A DNA stretch of 64,000 bases from Flavobacterium sp. JAD_PAG50586_2 (GTDB taxonomy: Bacteria > Bacteroidota > Bacteroidia > Flavobacteriales > Flavobacteriaceae): positions 558,001-622,000 of the forward strand of contig CP096136.1 in assembly GCA_023213215.1 (NCBI GenBank), written 5' to 3'. Position numbers and translations under genes: made by a program. Shown here in pieces: positions 53,035-63,800 of this stretch. Numbering within the stretch: position 1 is the first letter of the stretch; each line of letters opens with the position of its first letter. The notes below the pieces were generated by a model, which was given only the letters and a program-made list of their open reading frames with translations, did no database searches and was not told where the DNA came from.

Positions 53035-54063
53035 TTATCTACACAATGGGTCTAAATGTTTTTTCTTTGTTGAAGTCCCTCCACAGGTCGGTATGTTTAT
53101 AAACGGAAGAGGATCTCCGTTTACGTCCCTAATTTCACTTTCTGTTGTATAATAATCCCCATCATCATCAATATCTAAAAAGTTCGGAACTTCATCCTCT
53201 AAAGAATATTTATTTGGGCCTATTAAAACAGAGGTTCCGGGAGCATTTGTATTATCTGGGTTAGAAATTCCTTCTGCAAATGCATATACATATCCGTCGC
53301 CGTTGAGATCTTCCAAATAAGAATCAATTCCGTCAGAATCATGGTCTACTCTCTCAATTTCGTATAATTTGAATGAAAATATCAATGGCGAATAGGTAGG
53401 AATTCCACCAGATCCACCGCTGTAGTACGCCAAACCGGAAGGAATAAACATTACACCAGCTCCAAAGTTTTGATAAGAAACCGTTCCATCGGGATTCCCA
53501 ATGTAACTACCGGTCTTGAATTGTGGAAATATTTCGCTCCATCCTCTAATAACGCTCGTTAAATTAAAATAACTCTGTGGATTAATCAATTCTTCAAATT
53601 GAGTTGATTTTATAGTGGTAACGTCAACTCCATCTACCTGTTCTGTACTGCTAAAGATATATTCTCCTCTATAAGAAGTCAAAACACGGTCAACATTGCA
53701 TGGCGACTTACTCTCGGAACCAGAACCTTCCCTTAGTTTCAGGTAGTATATTTTATAATTAATATCAACATCATTTTGCTTAACAGTAATTAAACGGGTC
53801 TGAATAGGATAATCGGTTTGTGCCCAAATAGAAGTCTGGCCTGCGTCAATTAAATGAAACTCCACGTCCATATCATCCGTTGCTCCGCTATTATTTGTAA
53901 CTGTCATATAATGTGTCTGCATGTAAGTTTCAATACTTGCCAGGTCTTTATTGTATTGGTCAGTATAATCTCGCAAAGGTTCAGTATTACTATCGCTTTT
54001 TGAACAGGAAACAATAGTTAAGCCTATTGTAAAAAGCAATATAATTTTGAAAAAATTGTTCAT
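53035..54063 (-). CDS. FKBP-type peptidyl-prolyl isomerase lipoprotein with Asp-rich calcium-type repeats
   Basis: 342 residues. Lipoprotein signal peptide (MNNFFKIILLFTIGLTIVSC). The FKBP-like region is seen in the second half: VIRGWSEIFPQFKTGSYIG, GAGVMFIPSGLAYYSGG, SPLIFSFKLYEIERVD. It runs into an acidic tail (DHDSDGIDSYLEDLNGDG, FLDIDDDGDYYTTESE) that looks like thrombospondin type 3 or EF-hand-like calcium loops. Bacteroidetes carry several such lipoproteins related to GldI. Isomerase activity is plausible but the N-terminal half is divergent. Located on the outer or inner membrane face. Confidence 0.8.
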   Translation of the reverse strand: MNNFFKIILLFTIGLTIVSCSKSDSNTEPLRDYTDQYNKDLASIETYMQTHYMTVTNNSGATDDMDVEFHLIDAGQTSIWAQTDYPIQTRLITVKQNDVDINYKIYYLKLREGSGSESKSPCNVDRVLTSYRGEYIFSSTEQVDGVDVTTIKSTQFEELINPQSYFNLTSVIRGWSEIFPQFKTGSYIGNPDGTVSYQNFGAGVMFIPSGLAYYSGGSGGIPTYSPLIFSFKLYEIERVDHDSDGIDSYLEDLNGDGYVYAFAEGISNPDNTNAPGTSVLIGPNKYSLEDEVPNFLDIDDDGDYYTTESEIRDVNGDPLPFINIPTCGGTSTKKKHLDPLCR

Positions 54064-54142
54064 TTTTGTTTGAATTTTAAGCCCGCAAGATACAATATTG
54101 ATTTATTTTTGTAAACAATTTAACGTTGATTTTGGAAAAAAA

Positions 54143-54523
54143 ATGAGAGTAGATAAATATCTGTGGTGTGTTCGATATTATAAAACCAGAAACATGGTAA
54201 CGGAAGCCTGTAAAAAAAATCACATTACTGTAAATGGACAGGTTGCAAAGGCATCTAAGGAGGTTTTTCCAATGGATAAAATTACTTTTAGAAAAGACCA
54301 GATTATATACCAAATTACAGTTTTGGATATTCCGCAGAATCGCGTTGGAGCTAAATTGGTAGACATTTATCGAACTGATGAAACACCGCCCGAAACTTTT
54401 GCTCATTTGGAGTTATTGAAACTTTCTAAAGAGCACTACCGCAAAACGGGAACGGGAAGGCCAACCAAAAAAGACAGAAGGGATTTGGATGATCTTGAAT
54501 TTGGAAGAGATGATAGTGAATAG
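54143..54523 (+). CDS. S4-domain RNA-binding protein (Hsp15-like)
   Basis: 126 residues from the ATG at 54143 (MRVDKYLWCVRYYKTRNM), the standard start of the family. The S4 fold is visible as MRVDKYLWCVRYYKTRNMV...KNHITVNGQVAKASKEV. A basic/acidic tail (TGRPTKKDRRDLDDLEF) follows. E. coli Hsp15 recycles stalled 50S subunits carrying nascent chains; the same role is likely. TATTTTTG at 54104-54111 is a plausible -7 element and rules out the earlier in-frame ATG at 54098. Confidence 0.9.
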   Translation: MRVDKYLWCVRYYKTRNMVTEACKKNHITVNGQVAKASKEVFPMDKITFRKDQIIYQITVLDIPQNRVGAKLVDIYRTDETPPETFAHLELLKLSKEHYRKTGTGRPTKKDRRDLDDLEFGRDDSE

Positions 54524-54542
54524 CCGCTATTAATTACATTAT

Positions 54543-54577
54543 AAAAAAAAACCCTCGATTACTCGAAGGTCTTTTTT
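54543..54577. terminator. Bidirectional terminator between the S4 gene and the first giant adhesin
   Basis: ACC-C-TCGA and TCGA-A-GGT (54551-54570) form a hairpin flanked by A8 on the left and T6 on the right, serving both convergent genes. A near-copy ends the next adhesin gene at 60752. Confidence 0.75.
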
Positions 54578-54598
54578 ATTTTAAGTTCTTAAGATTAC

Positions 54599-55800
54599 TT
54601 ATCTCTTAACAACCCTAACAGTCTGAATGGTGTTCTCCTGTGACACAACTACGTTGTAAACGCCACTTGGATAACGGTCTCCTAATGTTGTTGTTTCCAA
54701 ATCAGATACCCTTACCTCTTTCTGCTCAATTAGTCTTCCAATCATATCGTAAACTTTTAGGTTTATTGATGACTCGCTCGATGATTTAACATCAATCATA
54801 AAGTTATTGGCAAATGGGTTTGGATAAGCCATTGCTTTAAATTCAGTAATCAGGTTGTCTTCCTGTTTCAAAGCTGTCGGAGTCCTAACCACACAATCGT
54901 GGTCAAATTCTCCAGCTCCGTAATAGTTGATGGCAACATATACATGATAACTTGTGTTTGGCAATAAGGCATCATCACCTGTAAACATATTACAATCAAA
55001 ATAGTTTATTGGAGAAGTAGCATAATTAGTATCAATTAAGGTAGCTCCACTATATTGCTCTAACCTGAAGGTATAAGTAGCTCCTGAAACATAATCAGTT
55101 GCATATACCTTAGTACTCTTAGTTGGAATCTGGTATGGCGTTTCATCATCTCCACATTGTGATGCTTGGATTGTTGTCATAGGACCTCCAGGTGTAGTGA
55201 TTTCACATTCTCCATTAAAGTTTGAAGCTCCATTTGCCGTAGTTACACTTACTGCTACCAAATAGACAGTATTGTGCTCAATGGTAACCGATCCGCTTGT
55301 TAATGGTGCCGTTAAACGGAAGTTTGAATACGGTGTTTCGATATATCCATACTGAGTCGGTGCAGATTGTTTCGCTATTCTATAAGTATACATTGTTGCT
55401 CCCTGTACTCCATTTATATAGATCTTAGAGTTGACTGCTGCTAATGTCTGACTACACTGGTTAGTAGCCACGGTTATATTAGCAACTGCCTGAGTTGTAA
55501 CGCTGCACAAAGTACCATAAGCTGAAGTAACAGTGTTTCCACTAATCAAAAACTCATTCTGAATCTCAACGTTATAAGTCGTTCCATAAGCTGGGGTCAA
55601 TCCTACAACATCAGTCAGTCTAAAGCTTGGATACGTAGTCTCAGCATAGAAATAACTTGACGGAGCACTAGATACTGCAACCCTGTAGCGATAAAGTGTA
55701 GCCTGTGTAACGGTATTAGCCGCAAAGATTCTCGAGTTTACTGAGGTCAATACCGAAGTACTTCCACAGTTGGAAAGCTGAGTGGCCTGGCAGGAAACCG
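54599..55800 (-). repeat. Duplicated C-terminal module, copy A (copy B at 60806-62010)
   Basis: From VSCQATQLSNCGS to the final VRVVKR the two proteins agree in most residues over about 400 positions, and long stretches of DNA are identical. Upstream of this point they are unrelated. The similarity continues past the stop codon into the terminators, so the unit that was copied includes the 3' untranslated end. Confidence 0.85.
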
Positions 55801-58800
55801 CACTTACCACTACCACTGAAGTATCAGGTGTAGTACAAGGTGATGTAGCATTTACTGTGTAAGTATACGTTCCTGTTCCACCTAAAGCCGGTGACCAGCT
55901 TCCGCCAGCATCCTCGCCTGTAATAGCAGCCTGTAACTGCGCTAAAGTAATATTGGTTCCTGAACAGATGGTGTAAACTCCGTCGTTTCCTGCGTTTGGT
56001 GCAGGCTGAGTGATTACAGTTACTGTTGCTGTTGCTACTTCTGTACAAGGTGCCGTAGAATTTACAGTATAAGTATAAACTCCCGAAACCGGATCTGACC
56101 ATGTTCCGCCAGGCTGAGGTGAACCGCCTAGCTGTGCAAACAACTCTTCAGTGGTTGGTGATGTTCCCGCACAAATAGTCAAAGTTCCGTTTATACCAGC
56201 GTTTGGTGTCTGACAAGGTGTAATATTAAAATTATCTACCGCAAGTCCGTCATCTGCACCGGAAGCATCAAAACTAGAATATCTGATATAGAAAGTCGCC
56301 CCATTAGGGATTGTTAATCCAGAAATTGTTCCAGTTACAGTTGTTCTGTTAGCTGTTGCATTCCCATCTAAAGGTCCAGTAGGTGTAGTTGTAAATGGTC
56401 CCGCAAAATCTAATGCATCGGCGTTTGTCCAAGTTCCTGTTGTAAGGCTGGTGGCGTCAGTACTATATTGAAAGTCTAATTTATCAGCTATAGCTCTATT
56501 TGCAGTTCCCAATCTCCATTGTTCACCGAGATAATTAACTGTTAATGAATTTATTGAACCACCAGTTGTGTTTTTAAATTTTGCACCTATAGTTGGTGTA
56601 ACACTTCCTGATTGCAGACCTCCGAAAGCCCTATCAGAAGGTAATGCAGCAGAACCAAAACTATACGTATCACCAGCTGTACCACTTCCTGTACCAGCCG
56701 TGTATACTGTATTTCCACCAGCTTCAAAGAACAACCATCCTGTTGGAGTTGCCGAAGAAGTACCCGTAGTTGCTAAAGTATCAAAGTTTTCACTAACTGT
56801 AGTTCCGAAAGCGGCCAATGAAATAAAATCAGGAGCAATAATAGTAAATGTTGCTGAGTTTACTGATGTAGAACCTGAAACATTTGGCAGGCTAAATACA
56901 AGTTGTGCATTGTTTACCAAAGCACCACTTGTTGCTGTTAAATCGGTAAATGTAACCGAACCAGTTGCAGCACCGGGAGTAATACTGGTTGTACCTCCTA
57001 GAGTCCACGAACCTCCGTCAAATTTAGATGCTGTTATGGTTTCACTACTTGTAGTTGGATTGTCATATTTATCTCTATATAAAACTGTTGGCTGTGTAGC
57101 AAATGTACTTCCATTTGTAGCTGGTGGTGCCAAAGCAGGCAATCCCAACGCTAATTTTGCCGTAGCACCTACAGTCAATGTTTGTGTAACCTGAGCAGCA
57201 GTGTAATTAGCAGCAGCAATATCGATAATCTTATTCCCAGGCGTGCGTAATAATGTGTTAGCCGGGTCAGCCGGATCTAAAGTAATATTTCCTGTGGAAG
57301 TTGTAAATACTAAACTAGTTGCTCCTATTTTAACGCTGTTAATGGCAGCGCGGTAATTTGCATTATCTGGCGATAAAGTAATTGAGAAAGGAGCATCAAC
57401 ACTAGCCGATGTAGTTCCCAAACTAGGTGCACTATCAATGATAGTTTGATTTCCTGTCGTAGCTATACTTCCTGTTAAGAAAACACCAACTGTGTTAGTA
57501 GCTACACTAGATGTAGTCAATCCGTTAACAATAATAACATGACCAAGAGTTGCAGCAGCGCTTACATCAGCAGTTAGCCAAAAATAGTAAGTAGTACCTA
57601 CTGTTAAAGTTTGATTGGCTGAAAACGATATTGTTTCACCATTACCCGTAGCTGAGGATTGACCGCTTCCAAATGGAGTGGTAGCTGCAAATGTATTTGA
57701 AGTAGTTACATAAAGCTTAAAACCATTAGCAGCAATGTCAGCATTGGTGTATGTACCTGCCGTAACAAAATTAACTCCGGTAACATCCACATTCGAAACT
57801 GAAGGAGTAATCTGTGCTTTCGAAATTACATTAGCAAGAGAACCTGTAAACAAATCCTGAGTAGTGATTTGTGTATTGTTTGCAATAGTTAAGGTTGGAG
57901 AAATAATGGTTTGCGCTCCTGAAGTACTTGTACTACCTAAAATAGTTGTTCCAGCAGCTGTAAGAGAAGTATTTGTCAATCCGTTTACCGTAATGGTATG
58001 TGATGGTGTAGCAGTACTTAACACATCAACAGTCAACCAATAGTAATAATCACCTACTGCTAAACTTTCGGAAGTAACAAAAGATAAAGCGTCAGAATTA
58101 GAAGCAGTTTCTCCTTTAGTTGAAGATACTGAACCTATAAGTAAATCTGTATTAGTATCTAAAATACTTGATGAAGTAGTTCTCCATAGTTTAAATCCGT
58201 TGGTTGCAATATCCGACTGAACATAAGCACCAGCTGAACCAGCAGTTACAAAATCTATTTGCGTAATACTTGCCGTTTGGCCACCTATGGTTAACTTGGC
58301 TTTGCTCACAATCGTATTATTTGTTCCTCTCAATATATTCCCAGCTGCAACCTGAGCATTATCAGCAATTAAAATTGAAGTCGATGTTATGGTTTGTGTA
58401 TTTCCTAAAGCCACACCTGTTACTGTACCAGCATCAACATCTGTATTAGTTAAGGAAGCTGTAAAAGTTCTACCATTATCTGCTGCCGAATTAACATCTG
58501 CAATTAACAAATAATGTGTTGCTACACCACCAGTCAAATTTTGCGCTAATGAAGTAAATGTTAGTGGATTTCCGTTAGTGAATGTAGCAGAACCAATCGG
58601 CGTTGCTATTTCACCTGCATCGGCAACGCCAAAATTAGCTGAATCGACAACTAACCTGAAATTAGATAAATCTGTGGAAGCTGCAGCACCACTCGTAGCA
58701 ATATTTGCACCAGTAAAAACAAAGGAAGTGTTACAAGCACTTGGACTTAAGGTAAAACCAAACAATACAATGTTGTTAGTTCCCGCTGCAATATTACCTG

Positions 58801-60472
58801 TAGCTGGTGTACCAGTATTCGCTAAAGCTATTGATGGAGTTACTGCTGTTGAAACAGTTAAATCAAATAATGAAGAATTACCACCCGCATCAAGAACCCT
58901 AATATAGTAAGTTGTGCCAACAGTTGCCTCAAAGTCTCCAGATTCAAAGTCAAAGCCACCATTAATAGTTGTAAATGTCAACCTTTCGCTAATTGAAGTA
59001 GGACAAGCAGAAGCATAAAGTTCAAAATCAAGATCTTCGCCTTCAATAAAATTAACCAATACAGTATGCGTTCCTGAACAGTCAGGTACAAAAGTATACC
59101 AAACATCATTTCTGTCATCAAAATCCGGAGTGGCTTCCACTAATGTTTGGCCTGTGCTTGGAATTCCAATGGTTAAAGAATTAGGATTTGCACACACATC
59201 ATTAACTGGAGGAGTTGTCGTTGTGAAAGTCTGTATATCTCCATAAGTATAAGTCGTTCCATCATATATATAAGCTCTATAAGAGTATTCTGTGCCGTTT
59301 GGCAATCCTGTTAAAGGCAAGGTAAAGTTACCTGTAGCAGCAACTACTGAAGAAACTGTTACATTGGCATCCCCAACATTTGGATCATTATCATCGAATG
59401 TTTTTGAATAGGCAAAACCTCTTAGTGTTGAACTTGGACAAACTCCAAGTGTTCCAATAGTTCCATTAAGGGTTGCTGCTGTTCCTCCAACATTTGTAGC
59501 ATCATTCGTTGTTGCCTGTTGGGTAACTGATTCAATACCAGTTGCTGCTAGACTACTACTTGGAGAACCCGCACCTGATGTGGTGCTGGTTGCATCAACT
59601 GACGCTGTTCTTAGACCAGATAAAGAAGGATCAAAAGTTACTGTAAAAGTTGCATCAGCACCCGCAGCAATGGAAGACCCATTGGTAAAACCTGTTATCA
59701 AATAATCAGATGAATGAGTTCCTGATAAAGCTAATTGAACACCATCTGCAGCAACTGTGCCTGTATTGCTAACTTTATAGACTACTGAGCTTGTGCCGGA
59801 ATTAACACATGTTGAAGTGAAGGTACTTGGCGTACCATTTACAGCAATAGAAAGACTTGGTGTTGAAGAGCTTACTAAAGTCCCTCCAAAAGTCAAATCT
59901 CCTTGTAATCCGCCTGTACCTGATGCACTTTCTGAACCATAAGCATAAAACCTAAATGTAATAGAAGTTTGTCCGCTTGTTGTTAAACTAACCGTATTTC
60001 CTGTGTAACCGGCATTTGCATCCGGGGTTTGTAATACCCCTGAAGTATTGGTAATAGATGCGTTAACAGTTGTAACCGGTATTAATGAACTATAACTATC
60101 CACACTTGACCTCCATTGAAACCTACGTGTACCAGTGCCACTTCTGCCTACTCCAAATGTTATGGTAGGGTTCGTAATTGTTTTTCCCCCAGTCGCGGTA
60201 ATTGTAAATTCAAAGTATTTTCCTAAACCCACAGTACCTCCCGCTGCACCACCATCAGTTGAACCTGTATCCCAACCTGAAGCTCTGGAGTTTCCATTAC
60301 TACTTGAAGTAGTTACACCAACTTTTATAATTGGACTGGGAGTTAAATTTGTGATTGCAGTACCATTATAATTCATACTGGCAACATTTCCTATGGTACC
60401 CGCAAAACTATAAGTACCATTATATGACTGACCTGAACTTATGTTCCATCCCATCAAAATGAATAGGATCAA
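54599..60472 (-). CDS. Giant T9SS type A surface protein with choice-of-anchor-type, pre-peptidase-like and Ig-like domains
   Basis: 1957 residues counted from TTG 60472. The start MILFILMGWNISSGQ is only a hydrophobic core; the frame is open upstream through FREKELKKEERFFQCLL, and an ATG at 60560 lies in another frame, so the true N-terminus may be longer and disturbed by an indel. Order: a domain near 50-200; an ASH-like domain (SVVYKVSNTGTVAADG); an FN3-like domain (TLRGFAYSKTF); a pre-peptidase-type domain (DVWYTFVPDCSGTHTV); three related repeats of about 150 residues beginning near IADNAQV; a nuclease-associated domain (WRLGTANRAIADKLDFQY); two Ig-like units (GNDGVYTICSGTN); and a 400-residue C-terminal module ending in a type A sorting domain (AYPNPFANNFMIDV). 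Exported by T9SS; ligand unknown. Confidence 0.88.
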   Translation of the reverse strand: MILFILMGWNISSGQSYNGTYSFAGTIGNVASMNYNGTAITNLTPSPIIKVGVTTSSSNGNSRASGWDTGSTDGGAAGGTVGLGKYFEFTITATGGKTITNPTITFGVGRSGTGTRRFQWRSSVDSYSSLIPVTTVNASITNTSGVLQTPDANAGYTGNTVSLTTSGQTSITFRFYAYGSESASGTGGLQGDLTFGGTLVSSSTPSLSIAVNGTPSTFTSTCVNSGTSSVVYKVSNTGTVAADGVQLALSGTHSSDYLITGFTNGSSIAAGADATFTVTFDPSLSGLRTASVDATSTTSGAGSPSSSLAATGIESVTQQATTNDATNVGGTAATLNGTIGTLGVCPSSTLRGFAYSKTFDDNDPNVGDANVTVSSVVAATGNFTLPLTGLPNGTEYSYRAYIYDGTTYTYGDIQTFTTTTPPVNDVCANPNSLTIGIPSTGQTLVEATPDFDDRNDVWYTFVPDCSGTHTVLVNFIEGEDLDFELYASACPTSISERLTFTTINGGFDFESGDFEATVGTTYYIRVLDAGGNSSLFDLTVSTAVTPSIALANTGTPATGNIAAGTNNIVLFGFTLSPSACNTSFVFTGANIATSGAAASTDLSNFRLVVDSANFGVADAGEIATPIGSATFTNGNPLTFTSLAQNLTGGVATHYLLIADVNSAADNGRTFTASLTNTDVDAGTVTGVALGNTQTITSTSILIADNAQVAAGNILRGTNNTIVSKAKLTIGGQTASITQIDFVTAGSAGAYVQSDIATNGFKLWRTTSSSILDTNTDLLIGSVSSTKGETASNSDALSFVTSESLAVGDYYYWLTVDVLSTATPSHTITVNGLTNTSLTAAGTTILGSTSTSGAQTIISPTLTIANNTQITTQDLFTGSLANVISKAQITPSVSNVDVTGVNFVTAGTYTNADIAANGFKLYVTTSNTFAATTPFGSGQSSATGNGETISFSANQTLTVGTTYYFWLTADVSAAATLGHVIIVNGLTTSSVATNTVGVFLTGSIATTGNQTIIDSAPSLGTTSASVDAPFSITLSPDNANYRAAINSVKIGATSLVFTTSTGNITLDPADPANTLLRTPGNKIIDIAAANYTAAQVTQTLTVGATAKLALGLPALAPPATNGSTFATQPTVLYRDKYDNPTTSSETITASKFDGGSWTLGGTTSITPGAATGSVTFTDLTATSGALVNNAQLVFSLPNVSGSTSVNSATFTIIAPDFISLAAFGTTVSENFDTLATTGTSSATPTGWLFFEAGGNTVYTAGTGSGTAGDTYSFGSAALPSDRAFGGLQSGSVTPTIGAKFKNTTGGSINSLTVNYLGEQWRLGTANRAIADKLDFQYSTDATSLTTGTWTNADALDFAGPFTTTPTGPLDGNATANRTTVTGTISGLTIPNGATFYIRYSSFDASGADDGLAVDNFNITPCQTPNAGINGTLTICAGTSPTTEELFAQLGGSPQPGGTWSDPVSGVYTYTVNSTAPCTEVATATVTVITQPAPNAGNDGVYTICSGTNITLAQLQAAITGEDAGGSWSPALGGTGTYTYTVNATSPCTTPDTSVVVVSAVSCQATQLSNCGSTSVLTSVNSRIFAANTVTQATLYRYRVAVSSAPSSYFYAETTYPSFRLTDVVGLTPAYGTTYNVEIQNEFLISGNTVTSAYGTLCSVTTQAVANITVATNQCSQTLAAVNSKIYINGVQGATMYTYRIAKQSAPTQYGYIETPYSNFRLTAPLTSGSVTIEHNTVYLVAVSVTTANGASNFNGECEITTPGGPMTTIQASQCGDDETPYQIPTKSTKVYATDYVSGATYTFRLEQYSGATLIDTNYATSPINYFDCNMFTGDDALLPNTSYHVYVAINYYGAGEFDHDCVVRTPTALKQEDNLITEFKAMAYPNPFANNFMIDVKSSSESSINLKVYDMIGRLIEQKEVRVSDLETTTLGDRYPSGVYNVVVSQENTIQTVRVVKR

Positions 60473-60805
60473 AAGACACTGGAAGAATCTCTCTTCCTTT
60501 TTTAACTCCTTTTCGCGAAATAGAGGATAGCGATTGAAGCTTCATGTACTGTTTTACCATGATAATAAAGTTTTATTTGATTATTTGACAGACACAAAAA
60601 TATAGATAAATATAGTAACATATTCAAAATTGCATTAAGTAATTGTTAACGAATTCGTTGTGGGCACTTAACCGATTTTATATGTATTTAATCGATTAAT
60701 CAACACAACTAAGACGCTACCATTTATAGTATTTAATCTTCTATTTATTACAAAAAAAGACCCTCGATTTCTCGAAGGTCTTTTCTATTGTAGTCTTAAG
60801 ATTAC
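60473..60805. other. Region between the two giant adhesin genes
   Basis: Contains, from right to left on the minus strand, a terminator of the 60806 gene (hairpin 60759-60780 preceded on the plus strand by A7 at 60752-60758), an AT-rich stretch of about 190 bases, and the possible out-of-frame N-terminus of the 54599 gene with ATG at 60560. No other gene was seen. Confidence 0.5.
60752..60784 (-). terminator. Hairpin terminator of the second giant adhesin
   Basis: GACC-C-TCGA and TCGA-A-GGTC (60759-60780), followed on the minus strand by T7. The sequence nearly repeats the terminator at 54551-54570. Confidence 0.75.
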
Positions 60806-63800
60806 TTATCTTTTAACAACCCTAACAGTCTTAACACTGTTCTCCTGTGATACAACTACGTTGTAAACACCACTTGGATAACGGTCTCCTATTGTTGTTG
60901 TTTGCAAATCAGATACTCTTACCTCTCTCTGCTCAATCAGTCTTCCGATCATGTCGTATACTTTTAAGTCTACTGAGGACTGGCTTGCTGATTTAACATC
61001 AATCATGAAGTTATTGGCAAATGGGTTGGGATAAGCCAATGCTGTAAAGTCACCAATCATAGTATCCTCCTGTTTCAACGCCCCCGGAGTCCTAACCACA
61101 CAATCGTGGTCGAATTCTCCTTCGCCGTAATAATTCACTGCAACATAAACATGATAGTTCGTGTTTGGCAACAAAGCATTTTCGCCTGTAAACATATTAC
61201 AGTTGAAATAGTTGATTGGAGAAGTAGCATAATTAGTGTCTACCAATTCTGATCCGTCATATTGCTCTAACTTGAATGTATAAGTAGCTCCGGATACAAG
61301 ACCCTCAGCATATACCTTAGTACTCTTAGTGGCAATCTGGTATGGCGTTTCATCATCTCCACATTGTGATCCCTGAATAACGGTCATAGGACCTCCAGGC
61401 GTAGTGATAAGACACTCTCCATTATAGTTTGAAGCTCCGTTTGCCGTAGTTACACTTACTGCTACCAGGTAGATAGTATTGTGTTCAATAGCAACCGACC
61501 CACTTGTAAATGGTGCCGTCAGACGGAAGTTAGAATATGGAGTATCGATGTAAGCGTAAGTCGTTGGAGCGGATTGCTTAGCTATTCTGTAGCTGTAGCT
61601 TGTAGCACCTGCCACTCCATTAACATAGATCTTAGAATTGATTGCTGCCAAGGTCTGACCACACTGATTCGTAGGTACAGTAACAGCAGCAACTGCCTGA
61701 GTAGTGACTGTACATAAAGTACCATAAGCTGAAGTAACGGTGTTTCCACTAATCAAAAACTCATTCTGGATCTCAACATTATAAGTCGTTCCGTAAGTTG
61801 GAGTCAATCCTACAACATCTGTCAGTCTGAAGCTTGGATATGTAGTCTCAGCGTAAAAATAATTTGACGGTGCACTAGATACTGCAACCCTGTAACGGTA
61901 AAGTGTAGCCTGTGAAACGGTATTAGCTGCAAAGATTCTCGAGTTTACTGAGGTCAATACCGGAGTACTTCCACAGTTGGAAAGCTGTGTAGCCTGGCAG
62001 GAAACGCCGGTTACAACAACCTGTAACGATACCGGAGTACCACAATCACCTGTAGCATAAGCATAATAAGTACCTGGTCCTACCGGATTAGATGGTGTTC
62101 CGGTTCCATAAGTAGCACCAGTTCCATCCGCATTCTGAGTCCATGTTACTGAAGCGTTGGTACCAGCTAAACCAGTATACGTTAAAGTGGTGGTGGTAGC
62201 GTTACATACCGTACCTGCAGTTGCAGTTGCAGAAGCAAGAGTTACATTGTCGCAGGCAGTTTCAAAAGTCGCGCTAATTGTATGATTAGAAGTCACATTA
62301 CTGAAAGTGTAAGTTCCTATCGCACCTTGTGAAACACCATCAACTAAAACATCCAAAATTAGGTAACCTGCATCAGGAGTAATAGTGTAAGCTGCACCAG
62401 CACCTGAACAAACAGTTGATGCTCCACTTGGCGTAACGCTTCCATTAGCACCTGATGTAGCCGTAATAGTATAGTTCGGGCTAACAGTAACGGTTATATC
62501 ATTTTGAGATGAACATCCGTTAAGGGATGAAGTAGCAGTATAAGTTGTTGTTACTGCTGGTGTGGCAGTAACCGTTGCACCTGAGTAAGTATTTAATCCT
62601 GAAGAAGCTGGTGTCCACACGAATGTTGTTGGATTTGTCACACCAAATTGTAAATTATTACGTTGTGAATAACTATAAGTAGCTGTTGTAGAATTATTTA
62701 CGCCGGAAGCTGTAGTATTATCAACTCTATAATATAATGTAGACACAAATGATGTAGCCTCATAGACCGCAGTACTTGTTCCTGAACCACCATCGTCGTT
62801 ATTAGAGAAATTAGTCTCTATCAATATATTGCTGGCACCATCCCAAGTAAAGTTATTGTTGTTGAAGGCAATAGTATTCCATCCTAATACTGGTGTATAA
62901 TCACCTGAACTACGAACGTTTGTAAAACCTGAAGTTACAAAATTCAAATCTGCAAAGCCATTCAATGCAGTATGTTGCATTTTAATCCTGAAGCCTTGTA
63001 AGGTTCTCGATGTTTCAGCAGCACTTAAATTAACTGCAAGGGATGATATAACACTTCCGTTTGTTAATCCCATAGCTGTCAACTCTGAAGCCAATATGAT
63101 CATTTGCTGTTTAGCTCCTCCATAGTAACTTTGTAAAGGGTTTGGCCCAAGTAATGAACTTGCTACACTCGCAGTTGTAGATGTGGTTCCCGATCCTAAT
63201 GCTGTAGTACCGCTTACAAGACCTCCGCTGGCTACAAGGTCAATCGAAGTTCCAGAACAGATTGTAGTAGCACCAGATGGTGTAATCGTTACCGCTGTGG
63301 GAGTTGTATTAACCACTACGATAGTTGTTGCTGTAGGAGATGTACATCCCAAAGCAGCTGCAGTAAATGAGTACGTTCCTGCTGCCAAAGAAGTTACACC
63401 AGTAATAGACGGACTTAGTAATGAAGAAGTGAAGCCATTTGGCCCAGTCCATGAGTAAGAAGTCCCTATATCTGTTGTACCCGTTAAGTTTAATGAAGTA
63501 CCTGTACAGACAGGAGCATTACTTCCTGCAGTTGCCGTTGGTACTGCTTTAACTGTTAATACAGCACCTGCACTTGTTACCGGGCTTCCGCATGTTGAAG
63601 TAACCACTACATCATAAGTGTCAGATTCAGAAAGAGATACGTTAGTTAAAGTTAATGTAGCTGTTCCTGCGCTTGCGTTTCCGGCAATCACAATATCAAC
63701 TCCTCCTTTACGCCATTGGTATGTAAGACCAGCTCCTGTAGCGGCAACTGTAAAAGTAGCCGTTTCACCAGCACATTTTACAGCAGCAGTAGGATCTGAA

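Noticed and set aside
56568-57194. Long plus-strand open frame of 208 codons inside the giant adhesin gene
   Set aside because: It lies opposite a continuous T9SS protein; Thr/Val/Ala-rich adhesin codons leave few stops on the opposite strand. The translation is Val/Pro/Ala-rich without any domain.
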